Shown here: piece after piece, positions 41,905-51,647 of the stretch | Layout of the letters: each line of letters starts with the position of its first letter | How positions within the stretch are numbered: the first letter of the stretch is position 1 | Assembly: GCF_003259505.1 (NCBI RefSeq) | Contig: NZ_QLLK01000001.1 | Span: 682,001-746,000 of the forward strand | Reading direction: 5' to 3' | Length of the DNA stretch: 64,000 bases | Source of the DNA: Algoriphagus yeomjeoni | Lineage (GTDB): Bacteria > Bacteroidota > Bacteroidia > Cytophagales > Cyclobacteriaceae | Program-made: the position numbers and the translations under genes | The notes under the pieces: generated by a model | Seen by the model: only the letters and a program-made list of their open reading frames with translations | What the model was told of the DNA's origin: nothing | The model's database searches: none

Positions 41905-42783
41905 TTACTGCAAAAACCGTATGGCCCTAAATCCTTTGCTCCCCGTCTTCACTAAAAACACATCACCGCTTAGGGGATATTCTTTGAGCTGGGCCTCATT
42001 GAGATTTTCTTGCGCCGTGGTAATCAAAAGCGTATCCAGATTTTTTCCTCCAAAGCAACAGGAGGTCACATGGGGTACGGGAAGATCTATTTTATCGAGT
42101 AACTCGCCTGAGTTTGGATTCCAGCGATAAACTCCCGAACCACCATAATGCGCCACCCAGAGCATTCCTTCTTGATCGATACACATCCCATCAGGGAAAC
42201 CAAGTTCTTCTGGAATCTCTACCGCAATTCGGTTAAATCTTATATCTCCAGTTTCTAAGTCAAAGTGGTACGCCTTGATCTGCCTGGTTGGGGTGTCGAT
42301 AAAGTAAAAGGTTTGGTTGTCCGCAGTCCAAGCCATTCCATTAGAAATGGTCAAATCTCCAAGCATTTTCTTAGGATGAAGATCCTGACCAACCCGATAA
42401 AGTGACCCTGCACCTTCAGTAAACAGGGTGCTCAAAGTCCCAATCCAAATCCTTCCTTTTGGATCTACTTTTCCATCATTGAATCGATGCAAAGGGATGT
42501 CTGGCTCCACTCCAGTAAGCCATTTCAATTCCTGGGTATTCAAATCAAAGCTTGCAATTTTTCTATCTAAGCCAAGTATCAACTGATCACCTTTCCCTTC
42601 CAAAACGACTGCAAGTCGATGCGGGAAAGAATAGGTTCGGGTTTGCCCACTATCCAAGTGGTGCTGAAAGAGCTTTCCTTTTTCTATATCTACCCAAAAG
42701 AAGCATTGCAAATCTGAATGCCAATAGGGGCCTTCGCCTAAGAAACATTGGGAGGAAATGGATGTGTAGTTGTAGGTTTTCAA
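41905..42783 (-). CDS. SMP-30/gluconolactonase-family lactonase
   Basis: This 292-residue six-bladed propeller is of the SMP-30/regucalcin family. Metal-site residues are in place: Glu in FLGEGPYWH, Asn in TISNGMAW and an Asp in the LGFPDGMCIDQEG region. It hydrolyses a sugar lactone to the acid, using one divalent metal. It lies downstream of a polyol or sugar oxidation gene group on the same strand (95-bp gap), consistent with opening a lactone made by one of the dehydrogenases. Confidence 0.88.
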   Translation of the reverse strand: MKTYNYTSISSQCFLGEGPYWHSDLQCFFWVDIEKGKLFQHHLDSGQTRTYSFPHRLAVVLEGKGDQLILGLDRKIASFDLNTQELKWLTGVEPDIPLHRFNDGKVDPKGRIWIGTLSTLFTEGAGSLYRVGQDLHPKKMLGDLTISNGMAWTADNQTFYFIDTPTRQIKAYHFDLETGDIRFNRIAVEIPEELGFPDGMCIDQEGMLWVAHYGGSGVYRWNPNSGELLDKIDLPVPHVTSCCFGGKNLDTLLITTAQENLNEAQLKEYPLSGDVFLVKTGSKGFRAIRFLQ

Positions 42784-42878
42784 AATTTATAGTGTTGAAG
42801 AAAGTGCTAATTTAATATGTGAGTCGAGGGGTCAGAGGTTCAACTAAATCTCGTAAATCCGATATCAAAAATCGTAAA

Positions 42879-43766
42879 TCATTCGTGCCAATACTGAGCA
42901 ATTTTCTTTTTTAAGAAAGCAACACTTCTAGCTAACTGATCCATGCCGTCGACTCCATCTTCTATGCTGATCCAATTGTCAAATCCCACGCGCTTTAATT
43001 CTGTGAAAATCGCATCGTAATCATTCAATCCTTTTCCAACTTCCCCATGACTTAATCTTTCCGCATAACCTGTTGCTCCGCGTTCTTCCTTTCTCAAATC
43101 TTCAATGGTTCCGTATTTCAGGAATCGATCACTGGCATGCATGGTCAATACTCTTTCTGAAACATCATACAATAAATCCAGCGGATCCTCGCCCGCTAAA
43201 AAGGCATTGCTGGGATCGTAATTCACTCCAAAGTTTGGGTGATTAATGCTGTTTACAAGCTTGGTGAAAACAGCTCTCTTTTGCGCAAATTCAGGGTATT
43301 CCCAAAAGTCGTCTTTGTAGTGGTTTTCGATAATTAGCGTTATTCCCAAAGACTTTGCATAGGGAAGACAGGCTTCGATACAATCTTTAGCCAATTTGAT
43401 TCCTTCTTCCTCCGAAAGTTCAGGTCGGTATTGACCAGAGAGAACCCGGCAATATTTGCCGCCAAGCTCATCTGTCATCTCTATCCAGCTCCTTTGTTTC
43501 TGGATTTCTTTTTCCCGAAATGCTTTATCTGGATGCGTAAAATCCGGTGAGCAACACATCATGGGAATGACCATCCCTTTATCTTCAACCATTTTCCGGA
43601 ATAGCCGCCAGTTTTCCTCTTTTTCCATTTCCAGAAAACCAGCATACCACTCCAAACCATCGATTCCAAGCCCAGAACCTAGTTCTATCCATTGCGAAAG
43701 TTTCATACTTCCGTCCTTGCAAAGTGCCTGCATAAAGGCTTTAGGAAAAGCGGCTATTTTTGGCAT
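42879..43766 (-). CDS. Sugar phosphate isomerase/epimerase-like TIM barrel
   Basis: This 295-residue protein of the xylose-isomerase-like AP-endonuclease-2 fold has metal ligands at the expected strand ends: Glu in TLIIENHYKDD, Asp/His region NYDPSNAF, His in LTMHASD and Glu in ISIEDGVDG. The family isomerises or epimerises keto- and aldo-sugars or inositol derivatives. No specific subfamily was recognised. It follows the short-chain dehydrogenase gene by 132 bp and is probably part of the same catabolic set. Confidence 0.8.
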   Translation of the reverse strand: MPKIAAFPKAFMQALCKDGSMKLSQWIELGSGLGIDGLEWYAGFLEMEKEENWRLFRKMVEDKGMVIPMMCCSPDFTHPDKAFREKEIQKQRSWIEMTDELGGKYCRVLSGQYRPELSEEEGIKLAKDCIEACLPYAKSLGITLIIENHYKDDFWEYPEFAQKRAVFTKLVNSINHPNFGVNYDPSNAFLAGEDPLDLLYDVSERVLTMHASDRFLKYGTIEDLRKEERGATGYAERLSHGEVGKGLNDYDAIFTELKRVGFDNWISIEDGVDGMDQLARSVAFLKKKIAQYWHE

Positions 43767-43898
43767 TTTGTTCTTTTATTGAAGTTAGTATTTGGAATTT
43801 TCATTCTAGAAGAAAGATCAAAGCATCATAAAATGGAGACACTCTAGTTTTTAGGCTACTTCCGTCTCCTGTCTTCGGGCTTCTAACCAGCGAAGCAA

Positions 43899-44696
43899 TT
43901 ATTTATGAGGAATCGTGCTCGAGTCTTTCGGGATATTTCTGCCGATCATGGGGAATTGCTCTAAGTCAACTACCTGACCACTGATAGGCCCGCTCTCATC
44001 AGCAAGCCAGTGAATGCTAGCCGCGGCAATTTCCTCAGGCCATATAATTCTTCCTGCTGGAGCGTATATTTTCGATAAATTCTTGTACCAAGAATCGGCT
44101 AGTCCATGCTCTCTTTTTCGTTCAATTTCTTTTTCGGTGAGAACCCAGCCTGGATTTATCTGATTGACACGTACGCCATATTCACGAAAAAGAGAATCGC
44201 CTAAGTTTCTGGTCATGGTCATTATTGCTCCTTTGGAAATGCTGTAAGCCAATAGATTGTGCTCCCCACTCCATGCATTGATGGAACCGATGTTGAGCAC
44301 TGCGCCGTGACTTTCAATCAAATGTGGTAATGCAGATTTTATTAGGAATAAAGGGGCATAGGTATTTACCTCCATGAGTTTGTTTAAAAATGCTTTATCA
44401 GTAGTGTGAATATCTGATGCTGCCACTATTGCGGCATTATTCACAACTGAATCCAGTCGTCCAAAAGACTCCAAAGCGAGGTCAACCAGCCTTTGTGGAG
44501 CTCCTTCAATGGCTAGGTCTTCTATGTGTAATCTGGCATTTTCACGACCCAACTCAGAAACAACCAGAGCTCCTAGATCTTCTTCTAAGCCATGAATAAT
44601 GACCTTTGCACCTTCTGATGCAGCCTTTTTGGCAATTGCTCTTCCGATTCCCATCGTGCTTCCAGTGACGATGATTACTTTGTCTTTTAACCGCAT
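43899..44696 (-). CDS. Short-chain dehydrogenase/reductase
   Basis: This 265-residue classical SDR has the cofactor loop TGSTMGIGRA (residues 11-20), NNAAIV, catalytic Ser in NIGSINAW and the YxxxK pair in AYSISKGAI, with the C-terminal substrate lid before it ends. NAD(P) is the cofactor; the substrate is likely a sugar alcohol or keto sugar given the neighbours. The gene starts 1 bp after the zinc dehydrogenase stop, so they are co-translated. Confidence 0.87.
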   Translation of the reverse strand: MRLKDKVIIVTGSTMGIGRAIAKKAASEGAKVIIHGLEEDLGALVVSELGRENARLHIEDLAIEGAPQRLVDLALESFGRLDSVVNNAAIVAASDIHTTDKAFLNKLMEVNTYAPLFLIKSALPHLIESHGAVLNIGSINAWSGEHNLLAYSISKGAIMTMTRNLGDSLFREYGVRVNQINPGWVLTEKEIERKREHGLADSWYKNLSKIYAPAGRIIWPEEIAAASIHWLADESGPISGQVVDLEQFPMIGRNIPKDSSTIPHK

Positions 44697-44697
44697 C

Positions 44698-45732
44698 TTA
44701 AACTGGTTTTAGTATACTTTTTACAACTTCTCCACTATGCATTTTTTCAAAGGCTTCATGCCATTCTGTAATAGGCCAGATGCCACCGATAATAGGTTTT
44801 ACATCCAATGTCCCGCTTGAAAGTAAGCCGAGAACTTTTTCCCAGATCGGCCAATTGTGGCTAAAGCTCCCTTGTAAGCGTACATTTTTTTGCACCAAAG
44901 GATCCAGGGAAAAATTGCAGGGCGTGGGTCCCCAGCCTACTTTGGTGATCTGCCCATTTGGTCGTACGAGATCCATCGCGATTTTAAGTGTAGCGCTGAT
45001 TCCTGCTGCATCGATGATCAGATCCGCTCCTAGTCCGTCTCTTTTTCTTGCCCATTCCGAAGCATCATTTATTATTGGAGTGACTCCATAGCTTTTGGCG
45101 ATTTCCAGTCTTCCTCTATCTTTTTCTAAACCTAAAATAGCCACATCTCCACCACAGATTTTTGCCACTGCTGCGCAAAGAATCCCGATGGTGCCAGGTC
45201 CGATGACAATCACCCGATCTCCAGGTTTGATGTGCGAATTTACTGCCACGGCATTATAGGCCACTGAGCATGGCTCGGTCAGGCAGGCTTCTTCAAATGG
45301 AAGTCCTTCAGGCACAGAATGTAGGCATCTCGCAGGAACTCTCACGAACCTGGTCATAGCACCATTTACGCCATAACCGAATCCTTTTCTAGTTGGATCT
45401 AGGTTATATAATCCTGTTTTGCTCATTGGATTTTGAGGATCTATAATTGCAGCGGTTTCGCTAACTACCCGATCACCGGTTTTCCAGCCAGTCACCCGAT
45501 CGCCGACCGATGCTATTTTTCCTCCGAACTCGTGCCCCAAAACAACAGGATAGTTCACCGGCCATGAATGATCGGAAGTCCATTGATGGAGATCACTCCC
45601 GCAAACTCCTACATTTTCTACTTCCAAAAGAATGTCTTCTTCCCCAATCTCCGGGACAGGAATTTCTCTGATTTCTACAGAATGTTTTTTCTCAGCGTAG
45701 TTGACTACTGCTGCATTTTTAGCGCTGGACAT
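44698..45732 (-). CDS. Zinc-dependent alcohol/polyol dehydrogenase
   Basis: This 344-residue MDR enzyme is of the sorbitol/threonine dehydrogenase type. The catalytic zinc site is seen in VGVCGSDLHQW and LGHEFGGKI, with a Glu in LTEPCSVAYNAV. The nucleotide site is VIVIGPGTIGILCAAVAKI. The four-cysteine structural zinc loop of many family members is missing here (the VVSETAAIID region). It probably oxidises a secondary hydroxyl of a sugar or polyol. It lies 3 bp after the HUMPS gene and 1 bp before the SDR. Confidence 0.87.
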   Translation of the reverse strand: MSSAKNAAVVNYAEKKHSVEIREIPVPEIGEEDILLEVENVGVCGSDLHQWTSDHSWPVNYPVVLGHEFGGKIASVGDRVTGWKTGDRVVSETAAIIDPQNPMSKTGLYNLDPTRKGFGYGVNGAMTRFVRVPARCLHSVPEGLPFEEACLTEPCSVAYNAVAVNSHIKPGDRVIVIGPGTIGILCAAVAKICGGDVAILGLEKDRGRLEIAKSYGVTPIINDASEWARKRDGLGADLIIDAAGISATLKIAMDLVRPNGQITKVGWGPTPCNFSLDPLVQKNVRLQGSFSHNWPIWEKVLGLLSSGTLDVKPIIGGIWPITEWHEAFEKMHSGEVVKSILKPV

Positions 45733-45735
45733 GAT

Positions 45736-46443
45736 TTAGGATCTTTTGGGTAAACTAGTGGTTTGACTATGAATTGCTTCGCAAATCATCCGCAGAGAGC
45801 TTTCCAAATCTCCGCTTGCCGTTTTGAAAGAATCGGCGTCTATGGTTAAAGGGGCACCCAACACAACCAATGGTGCGCCGTATTGTGGACATTGAATAGC
45901 TTGCTCCAAGGATAACCCTCCCACAGCCTGAACAGGAATATTTACAGCAGATACGACCTCCCTAAGTTGGTCCAGTGGACTGGGCATTCTATGACCCGCT
46001 GCTGCAATCCCCCTTCTTTCATCATAGCCTATGTGGTGAATGACATAATCGCAGCCCAAATCTTCCAAGAATTTTGCCCCATCGATCATGCTTTCGCAGA
46101 CCATATTGTCTCCCATGACTTTTACCCCAAAATCCTTACCTGCCTGTACCACACATTTGATCGTTTCCGCATGCGCTCTGGCCATTACGACCACGTGTGT
46201 GGCACCGGCTTTGGCCATCATTTCTGCTTCGAGATAGCCTCCATCCATGGTTTTGAGATCTGCTACAATTGGGATTCCAGGGAAAGCTTCTCGTAGTTTT
46301 CTTACTCCGTGCAGGCCTTCTGCGAGAATTAAGGGTGTTCCCGCTTCTAGCCAATCGACTCCTGCTCGCATGGCAAGGGCTGCCGTTTCCAGTGCCTCAT
46401 CAATATCAGTCAGATCTAAAGAGATTTGTACTATAGGTTTCAT
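45736..46443 (-). CDS. HUMPS-family decarboxylase/aldolase-like protein
   Basis: This 235-residue TIM barrel of the orotidine-phosphate decarboxylase superfamily has the signature DLKTMDGGYLEAEMMAKAGA, the Asp-x-Lys-x2-Asp motif of 3-keto-L-gulonate-6-phosphate decarboxylase and hexulose-phosphate synthase. The phosphate-binding region at the C terminus (VQAVGGLSLEQA) is recognisable. It heads the four-gene sugar operon (HUMPS, zinc dehydrogenase, SDR, then isomerase). No sugar kinase is near, so the phosphorylated substrate must come from elsewhere. The exact reaction is not settled. Confidence 0.8.
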   Translation of the reverse strand: MKPIVQISLDLTDIDEALETAALAMRAGVDWLEAGTPLILAEGLHGVRKLREAFPGIPIVADLKTMDGGYLEAEMMAKAGATHVVVMARAHAETIKCVVQAGKDFGVKVMGDNMVCESMIDGAKFLEDLGCDYVIHHIGYDERRGIAAAGHRMPSPLDQLREVVSAVNIPVQAVGGLSLEQAIQCPQYGAPLVVLGAPLTIDADSFKTASGDLESSLRMICEAIHSQTTSLPKRS

Positions 46444-46617
46444 TTTGGGTTAGGTTAAAAGTAGGTCAATAAAAAAAATGTATCGAACTCAGATTTTTAA
46501 GATAAGTAAAAATAGAAAAGATACTTTCCTGCTTTGGGATGAAAGGGCAGATTATATTTTGAAAAATAGTCTAAAACCAATTAGTGGGTCTGAGCATTTC
46601 TATCATCCTTGAAGCAT

Positions 46618-46654
46618 AAAAAAAGCTCCATCTGGATTGCAAATGGAGCTTTTT
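46618..46654. terminator. Terminator after the PEGA-protein gene
   Basis: AAAAGCTCCAT (46621-46631) pairs with ATGGAGCTTTT (46643-46653), with T-tracts on both strands. It lies 19 bp past the minus-strand stop at 46673. Confidence 0.85.
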
Positions 46655-46672
46655 ATAAAATTAAGTTGTGAC

Positions 46673-48010
46673 TTATTGTTGAAGTCTAGCTTGGACTTCT
46701 TCGATCAAGCCTTCATATTTTTTTAGGATACGAGCCCAGTCTTCAAATTTCTCATCGTCTTTCACGGTCACTTGATTTTGACCATCTAGGTAAGCTTCTT
46801 GGCTGACTAGCTTGATAGCGTATGCTAATTGATCTGAATTACCACCACTACTTACGATTACTCGAGTTCGGATAATGCTTGACTGGAAATTTTCAACTTG
46901 CCAAGAGGTAGTCAAATAGCCAGTGTTGAAATCCACTGTTTCCAAAATGTCAAAATATCGTGTGATAATGGAGCTCAGTATTCTCCAGGCTTCTTCAGGT
47001 GTAAGAGCAGTATTCACAGGTACTGTGATTCTCACATTTGCCAAGTCGGATGAAACAGAAGAAGTATAAGCTTCATCTACATTCATTTCTATGAAGTCGG
47101 TAACTGGAGGTTCTTGCATGTTTGCCTGATTGTAATAGTTTTTCACATAGCGCACATAACCATCCTTCTTCACTCGGATTTCAACGTTTCCATTTTTAGG
47201 AACTTTCAAATCATAACTTCCCGTACCCACTGTTTTTCCACCAATCTCAATGATAGCATCAGTTGGGTTTGTGGTGATTTTAACAAGCCTATCCTTCAAT
47301 TGAGCCTTTTCTCTTACAGGAGGCTCTGGATCAGTATCTGGTTTATTACAGAATACTTTGGTGTATTCAACATAGCCATCTTTGTTTACTGTCACAGTTA
47401 CGCAATCATTCAAAGGTACTTTGATGTCCTGGTTTCCTCTTCCGATGCTAACTCCATTGGCAGTAACGACTCCATCTGCAGGAATCACTTCCATACGTAC
47501 TTGTCTGTCTTTCAACTCAAAATAATCTTTCAAAGGAGGAGTTTCGCGATCAGGGGAATTGTAATAGCTTTTAGTGATTGGAGCAAATCCTGGTTTTTTA
47601 ATCTCCACAGTATGGAATCTGTCTTTTTGGATGATTAAATAGATTGCTTTGGAACCAATCACTCTTCCGTCCACAAGGATTTCGGCGTCGTAAGGCTCTG
47701 CAGTGATTTCAACTCTTCTGGCATCCAAGGCAACGTATTGATCCTTGTCCCATTTCAAATCCCGGTTGAATTCCTTGATTACGGGGTCGTAACCCGGCTT
47801 GGTAATCTTGATCCTATTACGGCTATCTTTTTCTAATTTGTACTCAATAGCTCCTGTTCCCAATTCCTGCTTGTCAGAATCATCGTAATCATTCAGCAAA
47901 ATATATTTTGCATCAGTATGATTTGCTGTTATCTGTAGTTTTTGAGAAAATGAAAGAGAAGCTGAAAAAAGGAAAATTAAGGTAAGAGTGAGTAATTGTT
48001 TATACTTCAT
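46673..48010 (-). CDS. Secreted PEGA-domain repeat protein
   Basis: This 445-residue protein has a signal peptide (MKYKQLLTLTLIFLFSASLSFSQ) and at least four PEGA-like repeats (around 30-95, 95-165, 165-235 and 235-305). Each has a conserved pattern such as ITAEPYDAEILVDGRVIGS and ITTNPTDAIIEIGGKTVGTGSYDLKVPKNGNVEIRVKKDGY. A C-terminal domain of about 130 residues follows. PEGA repeats are beta-rich surface modules, sometimes linked to S-layer or peptidoglycan proteins. It is a single gene with its own terminator. The role is unknown. Confidence 0.82.
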   Translation of the reverse strand: MKYKQLLTLTLIFLFSASLSFSQKLQITANHTDAKYILLNDYDDSDKQELGTGAIEYKLEKDSRNRIKITKPGYDPVIKEFNRDLKWDKDQYVALDARRVEITAEPYDAEILVDGRVIGSKAIYLIIQKDRFHTVEIKKPGFAPITKSYYNSPDRETPPLKDYFELKDRQVRMEVIPADGVVTANGVSIGRGNQDIKVPLNDCVTVTVNKDGYVEYTKVFCNKPDTDPEPPVREKAQLKDRLVKITTNPTDAIIEIGGKTVGTGSYDLKVPKNGNVEIRVKKDGYVRYVKNYYNQANMQEPPVTDFIEMNVDEAYTSSVSSDLANVRITVPVNTALTPEEAWRILSSIITRYFDILETVDFNTGYLTTSWQVENFQSSIIRTRVIVSSGGNSDQLAYAIKLVSQEAYLDGQNQVTVKDDEKFEDWARILKKYEGLIEEVQARLQQ

Positions 48011-48103
48011 AAATTGGTGGTTTGCGTTAAGCTGTCGCTAAATAATTCAATATGAAGTATTAATGCAATTATTTCAACAAGGAATTGTCCAGTTATTCCT
48101 CAT

Positions 48104-49174
48104 TTATCCCCATGCTTTCTTTAAAAAATTTAACCAATTCCCATGCATAACTTTTTTAATGTCTTGATTTGAAAACCCTCTAATAGACAGTAAATCAGAC
48201 AGTTTGTCTAAGTCTGTTATGGTGTTGATGTCGGCTGGACATTGTTCCGTGCCAAAAGCGCCATCTAAATCCGAGCCAATTCCAATGTGATTTGCATTTC
48301 CAGCGATCTGGCAAATATGATCCATGTGGTCCAAAACAGTATTTAAAGTCACATTTCTTTCCTGTGGAGTGGACTTTCCTCTTTCCCAATTTGGACTCAA
48401 CATCCAGGCATCCATCGCCGCTCCGATTACGGCTCCTCGATCGATCAGTGATTTAATCATTTCATCAGAAAACTGGCGATTGTGGTCCACTAACGCCCGG
48501 CAATTATTATGACTTGCCCACACAGGTCCTTGGTAAATCTCCAGTGCTTCCCAAAAAGCTAAATCGCATAGATGGGTTGTGTCAAGAATAATTCCCAATT
48601 CGTCCATTTTGCGAAGTAAGGCTTTGCCTTGTTCGTTTAAAGGAGCAGAAGCATCAGTACCATGAGCATATCTTCCAGGACCATAATGTGCAGGCCCGAG
48701 CGCTCGAAGCCCGTATTCGTAGGCTTTCTCCAGATAATCAACTGTCACTATAGAATCCGCTCCTTCCAGAGATAAAATGAACCCCACTGGTTTTCTTGAA
48801 TTGTCTTCGCCATTTTCCCAAAGAGCCAAGTGTGAATCTAACTCTGCAAGGTTTCTGATTTGGGACATTTCGCCTTTTTCTACCATAGCCTGATACCAAG
48901 CCAACTGGCCCTGAGTCTGAGCCCAAGCTTGCTCAGGAGAATGCCAACCTGGAAGAGAATTGCCTGGAGCAACATATCGAGCAATTTGCGTCGCGACCAC
49001 CAATCCTATATTTCCTTCCCGAAGTGCCGGAAGGGAAACTACCGCATTGCCTCGATCGGGCTTATCAGATAGTCCTTTTTCTCTGGCATTGATTTCAGAA
49101 ACGGGCAATGTGAGGTCACGATTCCATTCCAGCGCATTCATACTCAAGTCTAAGTGGCCGTCGATTGTAAACAT
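48104..49174 (-). CDS. M19-family membrane dipeptidase
   Basis: This 356-residue zinc dipeptidase relates to renal dipeptidase. Metal residues appear in DGHLDLSMNA (N terminus), Glu in LSLEGADSI, His in LDTTHLCDLAFWEAL and ASHNNCRAL, and IGIGSDLDGAFG late in the chain. It hydrolyses dipeptides, including some with D-amino acids. It has no signal peptide. It is transcribed 3 bp after the methyltransferase gene, so the two are coupled. Confidence 0.88.
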   Translation of the reverse strand: MFTIDGHLDLSMNALEWNRDLTLPVSEINAREKGLSDKPDRGNAVVSLPALREGNIGLVVATQIARYVAPGNSLPGWHSPEQAWAQTQGQLAWYQAMVEKGEMSQIRNLAELDSHLALWENGEDNSRKPVGFILSLEGADSIVTVDYLEKAYEYGLRALGPAHYGPGRYAHGTDASAPLNEQGKALLRKMDELGIILDTTHLCDLAFWEALEIYQGPVWASHNNCRALVDHNRQFSDEMIKSLIDRGAVIGAAMDAWMLSPNWERGKSTPQERNVTLNTVLDHMDHICQIAGNANHIGIGSDLDGAFGTEQCPADINTITDLDKLSDLLSIRGFSNQDIKKVMHGNWLNFLKKAWG

Positions 49175-49177
49175 GGC

Positions 49178-49888
49178 TTAAAAGCTTTGGAGTACGAAAA
49201 CAGTAGGGATTTTATGTAGGTCTAGCGGAAATTGCTTCCACTCTTGAGCAGTTTTGGTCAGAATCATTTCGTCAGAACCTGTGATGTTTTTTGCGATGCA
49301 AAGCTTGGTCTGAGGAGAAAGAGTTTTCAATAAATCCTCAAGCAATTGGTTGTTTCGGAAAGGGGTTTCCATGAAAATCTGAGCTCTTCTCTCACGAAGA
49401 GATTCAGCCTCCAGTTTTTTGATGGCGGAAGTTTTTTCTTTTTTGTCAATAGGCAAATACCCATGAAAAGCGAAGGATTGGCCGGAAAAGCCAGAGCCCA
49501 TCAATGCCATAAACATGGAACTTGGACCAGAAAGTGGTACAACCTGAATACCTTTTTTGTGCGCATGCTCCACTGCCAATGCTCCTGGATCGGCAATACC
49601 AGGACATCCAGCTTCTGAAATCACTCCCATATCCGCCCCGTTCATTAAAGGCTGCATAAGTCTATTAATGAATTCGGGAGAGGTGCCTTTGTCCAGGATT
49701 TCCATGTGAACTTGCTCCAGATTCACGCCGAGCTTCAGACTGCTGATATAGCGTCTAGCAGTTCGCATGTTTTCTACTAGATAAACTTTGGTGTTCGCTA
49801 TCACCTCTTTTACCTGAGGAGTAATGACGGCATCTTGCGTGTTGTCCGCGAGTACATTCGGAATGAGGAAGAGTTTTCCTTTGGGCAT
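49178..49888 (-). CDS. RsmI-like SAM-dependent methyltransferase
   Basis: This 236-residue tetrapyrrole-methylase-fold protein is of the RsmI/YraL type. It has LFLIPNVLADN at the N terminus, GADMGVISEAGCPGIADPGALAVEHAHKKGI in the SAM region and VPLSGPSSMFMALMGSGF. It lacks the usual N-terminal GTLYVVPTPIGNL wording and is shorter than RsmI, so it may be a Bacteroidota paralogue rather than RsmI itself. The substrate is probably rRNA, not certain. Confidence 0.8.
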   Translation of the reverse strand: MPKGKLFLIPNVLADNTQDAVITPQVKEVIANTKVYLVENMRTARRYISSLKLGVNLEQVHMEILDKGTSPEFINRLMQPLMNGADMGVISEAGCPGIADPGALAVEHAHKKGIQVVPLSGPSSMFMALMGSGFSGQSFAFHGYLPIDKKEKTSAIKKLEAESLRERRAQIFMETPFRNNQLLEDLLKTLSPQTKLCIAKNITGSDEMILTKTAQEWKQFPLDLHKIPTVFVLQSF

Positions 49889-49990
49889 CTTAGATTTGTC
49901 GTTTAAAAAAGAACGGAAAGTTAGGTAGAATTGCCTTTTTAAGGGCAGAAACTTTTCACTTTGCTTCTGAAGAAGTAGCTGAGATCATGC

Positions 49991-50749
49991 CTATTTCAAA
50001 AATCTTCTTATTTCTTCCACCACCGCATCAGGCTGCTCGGCATGAAGCCAATGACCGGCGTCCGCGATGAATTCTACCTCATTGTTGGGGAAAAAAGCAT
50101 CAATGTCATCCAGGTCGGATTGTTGAATATAGCTTGAATTAGATCCTGCCAGGAAAAGTGTTGGTCCTGAAAAACTTTCTCCATCTGGTAAAGCTTTTCC
50201 CACTTCATTAATATTCTTGGTGATGACAGGAAGATTGATTTTCCATTCAAAACCATCAGCCCCTCGGCCCAAGCTTTTTAGTAAAAACTGTCTCTCCCCG
50301 AGATTTGGAACATATTCCGCCAATTGATCATCGGCTTCTTTTCTAGAACCAATTGTTTCTAAATCCAAGGAATTTAACCCCTCCAAAATCCGCTGATGAT
50401 GTACCGCGTAATACCTCGGAGAAATATCTGCCACGATAAGTTTCTCCACCTTCTCAGGATATTTCAGTGCAAAGTTCATCACTGTTTTTCCGCCCATTGA
50501 GTGTCCCATGAGGAAAGCTTTTTCCAATCCTTCACTATCCATGAGTTCTTTCAAGTCCTCGACCATCACCTCATAATTCCACTCGTCATCATGCGGTGAA
50601 TCCCCGTGATTACGCTGATCGATGAGGTATAATGTGAAGTTATCTTTCAGCTCTTTGGAAATGCTAAACCAGTTATCTGCCGAACCAAAAAGTCCATGAA
50701 GTATTATTAAAGGCTTTCCGTTGCCTAGTTTTTTAAAGTTTAACTGCAT
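49991..50749 (-). CDS. Alpha/beta hydrolase
   Basis: This 252-residue alpha/beta-hydrolase is of the YbfF-like esterase type. It has the oxyanion segment LHGLFGSADNWFS, nucleophile Ser in MGHSMGGKTVMN, a catalytic Asp in the LFLAGSNSSYIQQSDLDDI region and His in DAGHWLHAEQPDAV. It is cytosolic with no signal peptide. The substrate (a small ester or thioester) is not evident. It is transcribed in the same direction as the methyltransferase gene, 102 bp upstream of it. Confidence 0.85.
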   Translation of the reverse strand: MQLNFKKLGNGKPLIILHGLFGSADNWFSISKELKDNFTLYLIDQRNHGDSPHDDEWNYEVMVEDLKELMDSEGLEKAFLMGHSMGGKTVMNFALKYPEKVEKLIVADISPRYYAVHHQRILEGLNSLDLETIGSRKEADDQLAEYVPNLGERQFLLKSLGRGADGFEWKINLPVITKNINEVGKALPDGESFSGPTLFLAGSNSSYIQQSDLDDIDAFFPNNEVEFIADAGHWLHAEQPDAVVEEIRRFLK

Positions 50750-50872
50750 TTTGGATTTACGATTTTTGAATTACTATTTAAGAGATTTTTCGAACCTCCA
50801 ATCTCTATTTTTCTATTCCAGCCTTTTATGTGACACTACATCGGGCACCGGGCAACAAACACCCAACAATTT

Positions 50873-51586
50873 TTACTCCAGCTTCCTCCTATACATCTGA
50901 ATCGTGTTTTCCAATCCATAATATAAGGCATCACAAACCAATGCGTGGCCGATGGAAACCTCAGCTAGGTAAGGAATGCTTTGCTTTAAGAAAGCCAGAT
51001 TGTGCAAATCAAGGTCGTGTCCGGCGTTTATCCCAAGTCCCAAAGCTTTCGCGATTTCAGCCACTTCCACATAAGGTTTCACGGCTGCATCCCGATCTTT
51101 GTGATAGTTGGAAGCATAAGGCTCGGTGTATAGTTCTACACGATCCGTGCCTGTGAGTTTAGCTGGTTCAAAATATTTGACTTCAGGATTAATGAAAATC
51201 GAAACACGAACGCCAGACTCGTGAAGTTCGGCGACGATATCCTTCAACATTCCCTGATTGGAAATCGTATCCCAGCCATTATTAGAAGTAATGGCCGTCG
51301 GTGGATCGGGAACGAGGGTAGCCTGAGCAGGTTTTACCAAGCGGACCATCTCCATAAATCGCTTATCGGGATAACCCTCAATATTGAATTCTGTTGTGAC
51401 TACTTTTGCCAGATCGAGTACATCCTGATAGCGAATGTGTCGCTCATCGGGCCTTGGGTGCACCGTAATTCCCTGCGATCCAAAGCGCTCTGCATCCAGT
51501 GCAACTTTGACTACATTTGGATTATCGGCTCCGCGGGCATTGCGAAGGGTGGCGATCTTGTTAATATTTACGCTTAGCTTGGTCAT
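50873..51586 (-). CDS. pdxJ: Pyridoxine 5'-phosphate synthase
   Basis: This 237-residue TIM-barrel enzyme condenses 1-deoxyxylulose 5-phosphate with 3-amino-2-oxopropyl phosphate in vitamin B6 synthesis. Motifs include [56 protein letters not shown] and the C-terminal [19 protein letters not shown]. Length is canonical. It diverges from the yqeY-like gene. Confidence 0.95.
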   Translation of the reverse strand: MTKLSVNINKIATLRNARGADNPNVVKVALDAERFGSQGITVHPRPDERHIRYQDVLDLAKVVTTEFNIEGYPDKRFMEMVRLVKPAQATLVPDPPTAITSNNGWDTISNQGMLKDIVAELHESGVRVSIFINPEVKYFEPAKLTGTDRVELYTEPYASNYHKDRDAAVKPYVEVAEIAKALGLGINAGHDLDLHNLAFLKQSIPYLAEVSIGHALVCDALYYGLENTIQMYRRKLE

Positions 51587-51647
51587 ATCCGAGTCGAAAA
51601 AGGTATTTTTGTCTGAATTTTAGTAGTGTAACACAAACTTAGGACTA

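Noticed and set aside
47114..47638. 174-codon plus-strand frame opposite the PEGA protein
   Set aside because: Mirror of a repetitive beta-rich gene; hydrophobic and His/Phe-rich composition without a family.
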